Of a stretch of DNA of 64,000 nucleotides, positions 56,004-63,811 are shown one piece after another. This stretch comes from an uncultured bacterium. Lineage in GTDB: Bacteria; Bacillota; Negativicutes; Acidaminococcales; Acidaminococcaceae. The stretch covers positions 56,026 through 120,025 of the forward strand of contig CAJMQS010000003.1 in the NCBI GenBank assembly GCA_905215645.1, given 5' to 3'. Both the position numbers and the translations under genes were made by a program. The notes under the pieces are model-generated. The model did not search any database. It saw only the letters and a program-made list of their open reading frames with translations, and was not told where the DNA came from. Numbering within the stretch: the first letter of the stretch is position 1; each line of letters starts with the position of its first letter.

Positions 56004-56459
56004 ATGATCAAAAGAAAATTACTGACCCTTTCTCTAGGTCTGCTGCTGTGCGGAATGGTATCAGGGACGGCGGGTGCTGCTCCCCAATTCAAAAACAATA
56101 AAGAACTGGCTGCCTATTTCTGGAACCAGATCTTCAATGAACACCATACAGCCGTCATTGACGAACTGACAGGAGATACCTATATCCAGCACAGTCCCGG
56201 ATTCAAGGACGGAAAGCAAGCTTTCAAAGAGGGCATTGCCGGATTCCTGAAAGAATTCCCGGAAAGCACGGCAGAAATCAAGCACCTGGGAGCAGACGGG
56301 GACCTGGTGTTCATCCACAACCACATCAAGCTGAATCCCCAGGACCGGGGCCAAGCTGCCGTGGATATTTTCCGGATCAAAGAAGGAAAGATTGTGGAAC
56401 ACTGGGATGTAATCCAGGATATTCCGGAGAAAGCAGAAAACAACAATACCATGTTTTAA
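56004..56459 (+). CDS. Secreted SnoaL/NTF2-like protein
   Basis: A 151-residue protein with a signal peptide (KLLTLSLGLLLCGMVSGTAG, cleaved near AGA-AP). The mature domain has the SnoaL-like pattern: YIQHSPGFKDGKQAFKEGIA, VFIHNHIKLNP, VDIFRIKEGKIVEHWDVIQD. Proteins of this type are often annotated as polyketide-cyclase-like or nuclear-transport-factor-2-like; enzymatic role is unknown. Start has AAGGAGG upstream. Converges with an HxlR regulator across a shared terminator. Confidence 0.82.
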   Translation: MIKRKLLTLSLGLLLCGMVSGTAGAAPQFKNNKELAAYFWNQIFNEHHTAVIDELTGDTYIQHSPGFKDGKQAFKEGIAGFLKEFPESTAEIKHLGADGDLVFIHNHIKLNPQDRGQAAVDIFRIKEGKIVEHWDVIQDIPEKAENNNTMF

Positions 56460-56460
56460 C

Positions 56461-56504
56461 ATAAAAAGAACTGCTGCAGTTTTCCATGCAGCAGTTCTTT
56501 TTAT
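56461..56504. terminator. Bidirectional terminator between NTF2-like and HxlR genes
   Basis: AAAAAGAACTGCTGCA pairs with TGCAGCAGTTCTTTTT across 8 bases; it overlaps the end of the HxlR gene. Confidence 0.85.
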
Positions 56505-56821
56505 GACAAACACCGTCCTACCCACTGATTGATCTGTCCCATAACCTGGGTAAGCTGGATTCCTGCTGGAGAAAGCCGGTATTCCACCATACCGACAGAA
56601 TTCTCCTGTTCCCGCCGTTCCACCAGATGGTTCCGTTCCAGGATCCGGAGATTTTCCGTAAGGACTTTGGCGCTGATGCCTGGCAGGGTCCGCTGGAGTT
56701 CCCGGAAATGGCAGGAATGGACCGCCAGTGCCAGCAGCAGGTCCGTACGCCATTTTCCTTTCAGCACAGCCATGAAACAGTCAAAGGGGCAGTCATAGGT
56801 TTTTCCGTCAAAATGAGCCAT
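56501..56821 (-). CDS. HxlR-family transcriptional regulator
   Basis: A 106-residue winged-helix regulator. The conserved N-terminal Cys is at 11 (TYDCPFDCFMAVLKGKWRTD), followed by the HTH (CHFRELQRTLPGISAKVLTE, LRILERNHLVERRE) and the wing (VEYRLSPAGIQL). HxlR proteins often sense electrophiles or oxidants through this Cys. It begins 18 nt after the phosphoesterase gene, so the two are probably co-transcribed; the NTF2-like gene is the likely target. Confidence 0.9.
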   Translation of the reverse strand: MAHFDGKTYDCPFDCFMAVLKGKWRTDLLLALAVHSCHFRELQRTLPGISAKVLTENLRILERNHLVERREQENSVGMVEYRLSPAGIQLTQVMGQINQWVGRCLS

Positions 56822-56839
56822 GGAATCCCCTCCCCTTTT

Positions 56840-58180
56840 TCACTCTCCGCTTTTCCTCACCGTCACCGTATCCACCAGGGTTCCGTCGGGGAGGAAACAC
56901 TGGAGCCGGAGTTGGTCTTCTTGTTTTTCCAGCACCAGGTAGTTGTCTGTTTCCGGTTGGGGGGCCACGGTCACATCCAGGGCATGGCGCTTCCAGAGGC
57001 TGGGATACCGCACGTCCCCGGCCACCCCGGTAATCACATAAGAGGTTCCCCGTTCCGCCCGCTGGAAGTCATAGATTTTCCCCCGATTCCGGTAGGTATG
57101 GAGATGCGCACTGAGCACTAGATCCACCCCGTACTCATCAAAAAGGGGCATCCATTCCCTGCCTTCCGGAGAAAACCCTTCCGCCCGGTCCCGTCCCGGC
57201 CGGGTTGCTGGATCAAAAGCGTATTGGAGAGGGTCCTTGTGCATCAGCACGATATTCCATTTGCCCCGGTTCCGTGCCATGTCTTCCCGGAACCAGGCCT
57301 CCTGATCCTGAGCCAAATCCGGTTCCCATTCCTTCAGTTCCTCATTCTGGGTGTTGAGCACCACAAAATGCACATCCCCCACCGTAAAGGAATAGAACTG
57401 GTTCCGGTATTTTTCCCGGCCGTTGTCCGGCAGGGCGAACCGGTGGAGATACCCTTCCGGCATCCGCACCTTCCAGTTCAGGTCGTAGGTTTCATGGTTC
57501 CCCATCAGAGGCGCTGCCGGGATTTTTTCCGCCATGGGTTCCACTACCCCGAACCAGGCGTTCCACTGGCTGCTGTCTTCCCCGTTGTCCACCAGGTCCC
57601 CCATATTCACAAAGAAGCTGGCATCCTGGTTCCGCTGCCAGGCAGGCTGGGCGGTGGCCTTCCACACGCTGTAATCCGCTGACTGGGAATCTGGGAAGAT
57701 CAGGGCCTTGAAGGTGCTGCCAGCAAAGGCTTTCAGGGTCATCCATTCCGCAGCCTTCTTCCCCGCCCGGATCCGATACTCATAGGCTTGTCCCGGTTCC
57801 AGCCGTTCCAGCCGGGCCGTATAAATCCAGGTATCCTTTCCTCCGTCCCTGAATTTTTCTTCTGTCACCGAAGCAGCTGCCAGGGAGCTTTCCCCGGCCT
57901 TCCGGTATTCCAGCACCGGTTCCTTCACTTCATAATCCGACTGCCACTGGATCACCCGGCTCCGGGAGGGATCCGCCGTCATCACCTGCCGGATGTTCCG
58001 TGCTTCCACTTGGTCCAGCAATTCATAATGGATGGCTGCTCCTCGGGCCTGGTCCAGCTTTCCCAGGGCCCAGGTCCGGAACCAGGGAGACAAATGCCAG
58101 ATCCCGGCCAGCAGGGCTCCCAGCAGTACCAAGATCCCCATCAGGATCCGTCCTTTATCTATAGATGCATGCTTTTTCAA
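56840..58180 (-). CDS. Membrane-anchored purple-acid-phosphatase-like metallophosphoesterase
   Basis: A 446-residue protein with an N-terminal anchor (about 12-30, ILMGILVLLGALLAGIWHLS), a fibronectin-like PAP N-domain (about 60-150), and a calcineurin-like catalytic domain with the metal ligands in order: FPDSQSAD, NMGDLVDNGED, LMGNHETYD, VLMHKDPL, SAHLHTYRN. A nucleotide or phosphate ester in the periplasm is the probable substrate. It starts with TTG 58180 (AGGAG nine bases upstream). It is followed by the HxlR gene. Confidence 0.9.
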   Translation of the reverse strand: MKKHASIDKGRILMGILVLLGALLAGIWHLSPWFRTWALGKLDQARGAAIHYELLDQVEARNIRQVMTADPSRSRVIQWQSDYEVKEPVLEYRKAGESSLAAASVTEEKFRDGGKDTWIYTARLERLEPGQAYEYRIRAGKKAAEWMTLKAFAGSTFKALIFPDSQSADYSVWKATAQPAWQRNQDASFFVNMGDLVDNGEDSSQWNAWFGVVEPMAEKIPAAPLMGNHETYDLNWKVRMPEGYLHRFALPDNGREKYRNQFYSFTVGDVHFVVLNTQNEELKEWEPDLAQDQEAWFREDMARNRGKWNIVLMHKDPLQYAFDPATRPGRDRAEGFSPEGREWMPLFDEYGVDLVLSAHLHTYRNRGKIYDFQRAERGTSYVITGVAGDVRYPSLWKRHALDVTVAPQPETDNYLVLEKQEDQLRLQCFLPDGTLVDTVTVRKSGE

Positions 58181-58392
58181 AGTCGCTTTACTCCTTTCGG
58201 CTTTCTGTTTTTCTGTCTATAGCATAGAAGATTGACCGCCGCAATACAAATACCTTATGTTCATGGGATTTTATACAAAAACAGTATACTGACCAAAAGG
58301 CCAAAAAGCAACGGAAAATCCAGGGTTCCCAAATATACGTCCCCGGGGTATAATATGGTTATATAAATTCTTAGTATTTCAGGAGGATTTCC

Positions 58393-59328
58393 ATGAAGAA
58401 CCTGCAGAAACATCTCCGGGCCGCCATTGTCCAGGCTGCCCCTGTTCTCTTTGACAAAAAATCCACCCTGGAAAAGGTGGTCCGGCAGATCCAGGAGGCC
58501 GCCGCCAACGGGGCAGAGCTTATTGTATTCCCAGAATCCCTGGTCCCCTGCTACCCCTACGGGCTGACTTTCGGCTTTACCGTAGGCAGCCGGAAGGAGG
58601 AAGGCCGGAAGGACTGGAAAGTGTACTATGACAACGCCGTCCTGGTACCGGATGATACGGTGTCCCTGGCAGCCGCCGCCAAAAAGGCCCGGGCATGGGT
58701 GAGTATCGGAGTCACCGAACGGGATCCGGTGAACTGTTCCCTATACTGCACCAATCTGGTCTTTTCCCCTGAAGGGAAACTGGCCTCCGTCCACCGGAAA
58801 ATCAAACCCACCGGTTCCGAACGGTATATCTGGGCGGATTCCCATGTACCGGAAACCTATTTCCCGGTAGTGGATACTCCTTGGGGCAGAATGGGCAGCC
58901 TGATTTGCTGGGAAAACTACATGCCCTTGGCCCGGGTGGCCCTGTACCAGAAAGGGATTTCCCTGTACCTGGCACCCAACACCAATGACAATCCGGAATG
59001 GCAGGACACCATCCGGCACATTGCCATCGAAGGCCACTGCTATGTGTTCAATGTGGACCAGTACTTTACCCGGGACATGTATCCGGCTGACCTGTTGGAA
59101 CAGGAAGAGATCGGCCGGCTGAATGACACTGTCTGCCGAGGCAGCAGCTGCATCATCGATCCTTACGGCCACTGTGTGACGGAACCGGTCTGGGACAAAG
59201 AAGCCATTGTGTATGCGGATCTGGACATGGACAAGGTCCCCATGAGCCGGATGGAATTCGACGCCACCGGCCACTATACCCGTCCGGATATCCTGGAACT
59301 GAAGGTCCATGACGGGGAAGCCCGTTGA
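58393..59328 (+). CDS. Nitrilase / carbon-nitrogen hydrolase
   Basis: A 311-residue nitrilase-superfamily enzyme with the catalytic triad Glu48 (ELIVFPES), Lys136 (SVHRKIKPTGSER) and Cys172 (GSLICWENYMPLAR). The HRK-x-KPTGxER and CWENYMP motifs are those of the true nitrilase branch, which converts nitriles to acids. IEGHCYVFNVDQYF is also conserved. GGAGG precedes the ATG. It lies upstream of arsR, whose promoter overlaps its stop codon, so it is a separate unit. Substrate unknown. Confidence 0.9.
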   Translation: MKNLQKHLRAAIVQAAPVLFDKKSTLEKVVRQIQEAAANGAELIVFPESLVPCYPYGLTFGFTVGSRKEEGRKDWKVYYDNAVLVPDDTVSLAAAAKKARAWVSIGVTERDPVNCSLYCTNLVFSPEGKLASVHRKIKPTGSERYIWADSHVPETYFPVVDTPWGRMGSLICWENYMPLARVALYQKGISLYLAPNTNDNPEWQDTIRHIAIEGHCYVFNVDQYFTRDMYPADLLEQEEIGRLNDTVCRGSSCIIDPYGHCVTEPVWDKEAIVYADLDMDKVPMSRMEFDATGHYTRPDILELKVHDGEAR

Positions 59329-59353
59329 CAAAACCGGAAAAACAGCCTATACT
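59325..59353 (+). promoter_or_regulatory. Promoter of the ars operon
   Basis: TTGACA (59325-59330) and TATACT (59348-59353) spaced by 17 bp. The -35 overlaps the nitrilase stop (59326-59328). TTTATCAAT (59372-59380) shortly downstream recurs, inverted, before arsD and may be part of an ArsR operator. Confidence 0.8.
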
Positions 59354-59398
59354 GCAGATAACAGATTTAAGTTTATCAATATGAAAGGAGGCTGGCTG

Positions 59399-59719
59399 AT
59401 GGAAAACCGTGCTCACAATGCCCGTTTGTTCAAGGCCCTGGCCGATGAAAACCGGCTCCACATCCTGGAACTGCTCCAGGGCGGGGAACGGTGCGCCTGC
59501 GTGCTGCTGGAAAATCTCCACCTGTCCCAGCCCACCCTTTCCCATCATATGAAGATTCTGTGCGACGCAGGGCTGGTCACCGGCCGGAAAGAAGGCAAAT
59601 GGGTCTACTATACCCTGAACCGGGATACGGCCCGGGAACTGGAAGAATTGATCCGGGATCTGTTCCGGGAAACCCCTTCCCTCCAACCGGCGGATTGTGC
59701 CTGCCCCAGATGCCAGTAA
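59399..59719 (+). CDS. arsR: ArsR-family arsenic-responsive repressor
   Basis: A 106-residue winged-helix repressor. The metal site is GERCACVLLENL (Cys32 and Cys34, the CxC of arsenite sensors), followed by the HTH LSQPTLSHHMKILCDAGLVT and wing GKWVYYTLN. A second Cys cluster ends the protein (DCACPRC). ATG 59399 has AAGGAGG upstream; the frame from 59309 lies in nitrilase coding sequence. First gene of arsR-arsD-arsA-arsC-acr3. Confidence 0.95.
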   Translation: MENRAHNARLFKALADENRLHILELLQGGERCACVLLENLHLSQPTLSHHMKILCDAGLVTGRKEGKWVYYTLNRDTARELEELIRDLFRETPSLQPADCACPRCQ

Positions 59720-59737
59720 AATTTTTTGCGTTAATAA

Positions 59738-59760
59738 ATTGATAAATTTCAATCTATAAA
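59738..59760. promoter_or_regulatory. Possible ArsR site before arsD
   Basis: ATTGATAAA (59738-59746) repeats, inverted, the TTTATCAAT of the arsR promoter; AATCTATAAA follows at 59751-59760. It may allow a second control point inside the operon. Confidence 0.35.
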
Positions 59761-59784
59761 TTTATTTTTCTGGAGGAAGCTATT

Positions 59785-60276
59785 ATGGAAAGAAAACAGG
59801 TACAGATTTTTGAACAGGCCATGTGCTGCCCTACCGGCCTCTGCGGTCCTTCCATCGATCCGGAACTGCTGCGGATCTCTGCCTTGCTGGACACCCTGGA
59901 AAAGCACGGCATCTCCGTGGAACGGTACAATCTGAGCAATGCGCCCCTCAAATTCATCCAGACTCCTGCGGCAGCGGAATTCCTGCAGCATCATGGACCG
60001 GAAGAACTGCCCCTGATCCTGGCGGACGGAAAGATCTGGATGGCCGGACGTTACCCCACCAATGAAGAATTCGCCCAAATGCTGGATTTCGATCCGGCTC
60101 TGCTGGACGAAGCTTCTGCCCAGCAGGACAGCGGGACGGAAGGGTCCGGCTCCTGCTGCTGCGGTGGAGAAGAACCGGCTGCCGAATCCCCCTGCTGCTG
60201 CGGCGGCGGTGAAAAAGAAGACTGTGGGAATTCCGGTTCCTGCTGCAGTTCGGATTCTTCCAGCTGCTGTCAGTGA
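59785..60276 (+). CDS. arsD: Arsenite metallochaperone ArsD with extended cysteine-rich tail
   Basis: A 163-residue ArsD, which delivers arsenite to the ArsA ATPase. The N-terminal arsenite site is FEQAMCCPTGLCG (Cys14, Cys15, Cys20; Cys12/13/18 in the classical protein), and the thioredoxin-like body runs to about residue 120 (LPLILADGKIWMAGRYP). The remainder is an unusual tail with eleven cysteines in CCC, CCC, C, CC and CC clusters; E. coli ArsD ends with only two CC pairs. GGAGG precedes the ATG; arsA follows after 15 nt. Confidence 0.94.
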   Translation: MERKQVQIFEQAMCCPTGLCGPSIDPELLRISALLDTLEKHGISVERYNLSNAPLKFIQTPAAAEFLQHHGPEELPLILADGKIWMAGRYPTNEEFAQMLDFDPALLDEASAQQDSGTEGSGSCCCGGEEPAAESPCCCGGGEKEDCGNSGSCCSSDSSSCCQ

Positions 60277-60291
60277 CGAAAGGAGACTGCC

Positions 60292-62025
60292 ATGGAACTG
60301 TATGATCCTTTTGCCGCCATCCGGACCCAGTATGTGTTCTTTACCGGCAAAGGCGGTGTGGGAAAGACTTCCACAGCCTGTGCCACAGCGGTGGCCCTGG
60401 CCGATGCCGGCCAGAAGGTGCTGCTGGTCAGTACGGACCCGGCTTCCAATCTCCAGGACATTTTTTCTCTGGAACTGAAAGAAACCCCCACTCCCATTCC
60501 CGGTGTCCCCGGCCTGGAAGCGGCCAATCTGGACCCGGTGAAGGCAGCAGCTGCCTACCGGGAAAGTGTGGTAAGCCCCTACCGGGGGCTTTTGCCGGAA
60601 GCCGCCCTGAAAAATATGGAGGAACAGCTGTCCGGCTCCTGCACCATCGAAATCGCCGCCTTCAACGCCTTTACGGATTTCCTCACGGATCCGGAAACCG
60701 CAGCGACCTATGACAAGATCCTTTTTGATACGGCTCCTACCGGCCATACCCTGCGGATGCTCCAGCTGCCTTCTGCCTGGAGCCAGTTCATCAGCACCAG
60801 TACCCATGGCGCCTCCTGCCTGGGGCAGCTGTCCGGTCTGGAAAGCCGGAAAGTCCTGTACCGGCAGGCCGTGGAAACCCTGGCAGATCCTGGCCGTACC
60901 ACCCTGCTCCTGGTGGCCCGTCCTGACCGGCCCCCTCTTCTGGAAGCGGACCGGGCCTCCCGGGAACTGGCCAAACTGGGCATAGGCAGCCAGCAGCTGA
61001 TCATCAACGGTCTGCTGGAAAAAACCGATGATCCGGTCACCCGGCAACTTTTTGCCAAACAGCAGGCGGCGCTGGGAGAAATGCCTCCGGGTCTGAAAGA
61101 ACTGCCCTGCTGGCAGATTCCCTTCCGGAGCTACAATGTTACTGGTCTGGACCATGTCCGGGCTCTCCTGAAGGGAGAAGTGGCCCCTGCTGCCAGCCGG
61201 GAACAACAGGCTCCCGTCCATACCCTCCAGGAGGTGGCGGAAGATCTGGAACGGAACCACCGGAAAGTCATCTTCACCATGGGAAAAGGCGGCGTGGGAA
61301 AAACCACTGTGGCTGCGTCCCTGGCTCTCCGGCTGGCTCAAAAGGGCCACCAGGTGCTGCTGACCACTACCGATCCGGCCGGCCATCTCCAGGAAGTCCT
61401 GACCCAAACGGACCGGATCCAGCTGTGCCAGATTGACGAACAGGCCGAACTCCACCGGTATCAGCAGGAAGTCCTGGACCAGGCCCGGAAAAACAGATTG
61501 AAGGAGGAAGACCTGGCCTATATCGAAGAAGACCTCCGTTCCCCCTGCACCCAGGAGATCGCCGTATTCCGGGCTTTTGCGGAAATCGTGGCCCGGGCCG
61601 GGGACCGAATCGTCATCATCGACACTGCCCCCACCGGCCATACTCTGCTGCTCCTGGAATCCACGGAAAACTACGACCGGGAAATCCGCCGGACCCGGGG
61701 CAGTGTCCCTCCTGCCGTTCAGCAGCTGCTGCCCCGACTGAAGGGGCCGGAGACGGAAGTGGTGATCGTCACCCTGCCGGAAGCCACTCCGGTGTATGAA
61801 GCCCTGCGTCTGGAAGAGGATCTGAAACGGACCCGGCTTTGCAGCCGCTGGTGGATCATCAACCGTTGCTTCAGCCAGACTGCCGCCAAAAGCCCTCTGC
61901 TGAAGGCCAAAGCAGATCGGGAGATTCCCTGGATCAACCAGGTGGCAGCCCACTCCGGCGGCCATGCAGCGGTGATTCCCTGGAAGCAGTCGGAAATCAA
62001 AGGAAAGGTGCTGGAAACCTTATGA
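60292..62025 (+). CDS. arsA: Arsenite-transporting ATPase ArsA (two-domain)
   Basis: A 577-residue pump ATPase of two homologous halves: FTGKGGVGKTSTACATA near residue 20 and FTMGKGGVGKTTVAASLAL near 325, each with the signature DTAPTGHTLR/L. The arsenite cysteines are in SGSCTIEIAAF, HGASCLGQL and SPCTQEIAVF. It energises Acr3-type permease. It overlaps arsC by 4 nt. Confidence 0.97.
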   Translation: MELYDPFAAIRTQYVFFTGKGGVGKTSTACATAVALADAGQKVLLVSTDPASNLQDIFSLELKETPTPIPGVPGLEAANLDPVKAAAAYRESVVSPYRGLLPEAALKNMEEQLSGSCTIEIAAFNAFTDFLTDPETAATYDKILFDTAPTGHTLRMLQLPSAWSQFISTSTHGASCLGQLSGLESRKVLYRQAVETLADPGRTTLLLVARPDRPPLLEADRASRELAKLGIGSQQLIINGLLEKTDDPVTRQLFAKQQAALGEMPPGLKELPCWQIPFRSYNVTGLDHVRALLKGEVAPAASREQQAPVHTLQEVAEDLERNHRKVIFTMGKGGVGKTTVAASLALRLAQKGHQVLLTTTDPAGHLQEVLTQTDRIQLCQIDEQAELHRYQQEVLDQARKNRLKEEDLAYIEEDLRSPCTQEIAVFRAFAEIVARAGDRIVIIDTAPTGHTLLLLESTENYDREIRRTRGSVPPAVQQLLPRLKGPETEVVIVTLPEATPVYEALRLEEDLKRTRLCSRWWIINRCFSQTAAKSPLLKAKADREIPWINQVAAHSGGHAAVIPWKQSEIKGKVLETL

Positions 62026-62438
62026 ACCGAAAACCTGTTGTCGCTTTTCTCTGTATCCAGAACTCCTGCCGGAGCCAGATGGCCGAAGCCTTTGGCCGTC
62101 ACCTGGCAGAAGATGTGTTTATCAGCCGTTCCGCCGGCACCTGTCCAGCAGAACGGATCAACCCCTCCGCCCAGCAGCTGATGAAGAATCTGTACGGAAT
62201 CGACATGGAAAAAGAAGGCCAGTTCCCCAAAAAGCTGGAAGACCTGTCGGCGGTGGACATGGTGGTCACCATGGGCTGCGGAGTCCGCTGTCCGGTACTG
62301 CCCGGGGTGAAGACCCTGGCCTGGGAAATCCCTGACCCGGCCGGGAAACCTGATCCGGAGTTCCGGTCCATTATGGAAACCATCCGGTCCCAGGTACTGG
62401 CCCTCCGGGACCAGCTGAAAGGAGCTGTCACAAAATGA
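62022..62438 (+). CDS. arsC: Arsenate reductase (low-MW phosphatase fold)
   Basis: A 138-residue reductase of the thioredoxin-coupled type: CIQNSCRSQMAEAFGRHLA (Cys11, CX5R loop) and the redox pair in MGCGVRCPVLPG; DPAGKPDPEFR carries the acid. It reduces arsenate to arsenite for export. ATG 62022 overlaps the arsA stop; the frame from 61839 lies within arsA. Confidence 0.92.
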   Translation: MNRKPVVAFLCIQNSCRSQMAEAFGRHLAEDVFISRSAGTCPAERINPSAQQLMKNLYGIDMEKEGQFPKKLEDLSAVDMVVTMGCGVRCPVLPGVKTLAWEIPDPAGKPDPEFRSIMETIRSQVLALRDQLKGAVTK

Positions 62439-63469
62439 CGGAAGCCAAAAATCCGGGCATCAGCCCCTTCCAGCGGTATCTTTCCCTGTGGGTCTTCCTG
62501 TGTATGGCAGCCGGTGTGCTGGTGGGCCGTTTCCTGCCGGCGGTGCCCCGGTTCCTGGACCGGCTCCAGATTGACGGGATCTCCATTCCCATTGCCATCC
62601 TGATCTGGATCATGATCTATCCCATGATGATGAAGGTGGATTTCCAGAGCATCAGGGAAGTGGGCCGGCATCCCAAAGGGCTGTTCGTCACCTGGATCAC
62701 CAACTGGCTGATCAAGCCCTTTACCATGTACGGCCTGGCTGCCTTTTTCTTCTATCAGGTGTTCCAGTCCTTCATCCCCCGGGACCTGGCCACCCAGTAT
62801 CTGGCCGGAGCCGTGCTCCTGGGGGCCGCCCCCTGCACCGCCATGGTCTTTGTATGGAGTACCCTGACCCAGGGAGATCCGGCCTATACGGTGGTCCAGG
62901 TAGCCACCAACGACCTGATCATCCTGGCAGCCTTCGTGCCCATTGTGAAATTCCTCCTGGGAGTGTCCCATGTGACGGTCCCCTACAGCGTGCTTTTCCT
63001 GAGCATCTTCCTGTTTGTGGTGATCCCCCTGGCAGGAGGCATCCTGACCCGGGTCACGGTGATCCGCCAGAAAGGGGAAGCCTATTTCAACCAGGTCTTT
63101 GTCCACAAATTCGATCAGGCCACCACCTGGGGACTGCTGCTGACCCTGTGCATCATCTTCAGTTCCCAGGCCCAGGTGATCCTATCCAATCCCTTCCATA
63201 TCCTGCTGATCGCCATTCCCCTGGTGCTCCAGACCTATCTGATCTTTGCCATTGCCTACGGGGCCAGCATCCTGCTCCATCTTCCCCACAGCATTGCAGC
63301 TCCTGCAGGGATGATCGGAGCCTCCAACTTCTTCGAACTGGCCGTGGCCGTAGCCATCGCCCTGTTCGGAGTCACCAGCCCCGCTGCCCTGGCCACCACC
63401 GTAGGGGTTTTGACGGAAGTGCCAGTGATGCTGAGTCTGGTGAAGATAGCTAATAAAAAGAGGCTGTGA
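62435..63469 (+). CDS. acr3: Acr3-type arsenite efflux permease
   Basis: A 344-residue membrane protein with ten helices. Acr3 features: LDRLQIDGISIPIAILIWIM, GAAPCTAMVFVWSTLTQGDP with the essential Cys (about residue 134), and ASNFFELAVAVAIALFGV near the end. It exports arsenite, here probably energised by ArsA. It overlaps arsC by 4 nt; AAGGAG precedes the ATG. Confidence 0.95.
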   Translation: MTEAKNPGISPFQRYLSLWVFLCMAAGVLVGRFLPAVPRFLDRLQIDGISIPIAILIWIMIYPMMMKVDFQSIREVGRHPKGLFVTWITNWLIKPFTMYGLAAFFFYQVFQSFIPRDLATQYLAGAVLLGAAPCTAMVFVWSTLTQGDPAYTVVQVATNDLIILAAFVPIVKFLLGVSHVTVPYSVLFLSIFLFVVIPLAGGILTRVTVIRQKGEAYFNQVFVHKFDQATTWGLLLTLCIIFSSQAQVILSNPFHILLIAIPLVLQTYLIFAIAYGASILLHLPHSIAAPAGMIGASNFFELAVAVAIALFGVTSPAALATTVGVLTEVPVMLSLVKIANKKRL

Positions 63470-63492
63470 AATAATAGCTCTATGAACACGAA

Positions 63493-63708
63493 AAAGGGGG
63501 TGTTGCACGTTGTGTGCAACACCCCCAAGCTGTAGAGCCGCATAGCGGCTCAAGTCTGGAGTCTGAAGTCTGGAGCCGGAGGTTAAATTTGCAAGCAAAT
63601 TTTTAAATATGTAGAACCTTTGGACGAAATGATCTCTCAGATTGATTGCGATTCTGGTTTTACAGAATCAAAAAGATCCGTATAGCCAGGCGGATCCTTT
63701 CCTGAGGC
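63493..63708. repeat. Composite intergenic repeat, copy D
   Basis: About 90 percent identical by eye to 50428-50641. The first 34 bases form a perfect hairpin (63496-63526, GGGGGTGTTGCAC) that terminates the ars operon. AAATTTGCAAGCAAATTT is at 63583-63600. Confidence 0.85.
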
Positions 63709-63811
63709 CGATCCGGAATGCCGGACGGACTACTGGCTGGTATGTCTGAAAAATGAATTGCACCGTTTCAAAGAACTGTTCCGGCAGGTGGATGAAAACA
63801 CGATACGGTAA
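63709..63811 (+). pseudogene. Coding remnant (C-terminal fragment) after repeat copy D
   Basis: Read in frame to TAA 63809-63811, the segment gives a protein-like tail (DYWLVCLKNELHRFKELFRQ and VDENTIR) without start codon or N-terminal part. It is followed by a hairpin-type repeat, as after potD. I cannot name the family; probably the debris of a lost gene. Confidence 0.35.

Noticed and set aside
59749..61965. Minus-strand frame of 738 codons opposite arsD-arsA
   Set aside because: Antisense shadow; arsD and arsA are clear and in one operon with correct signals.
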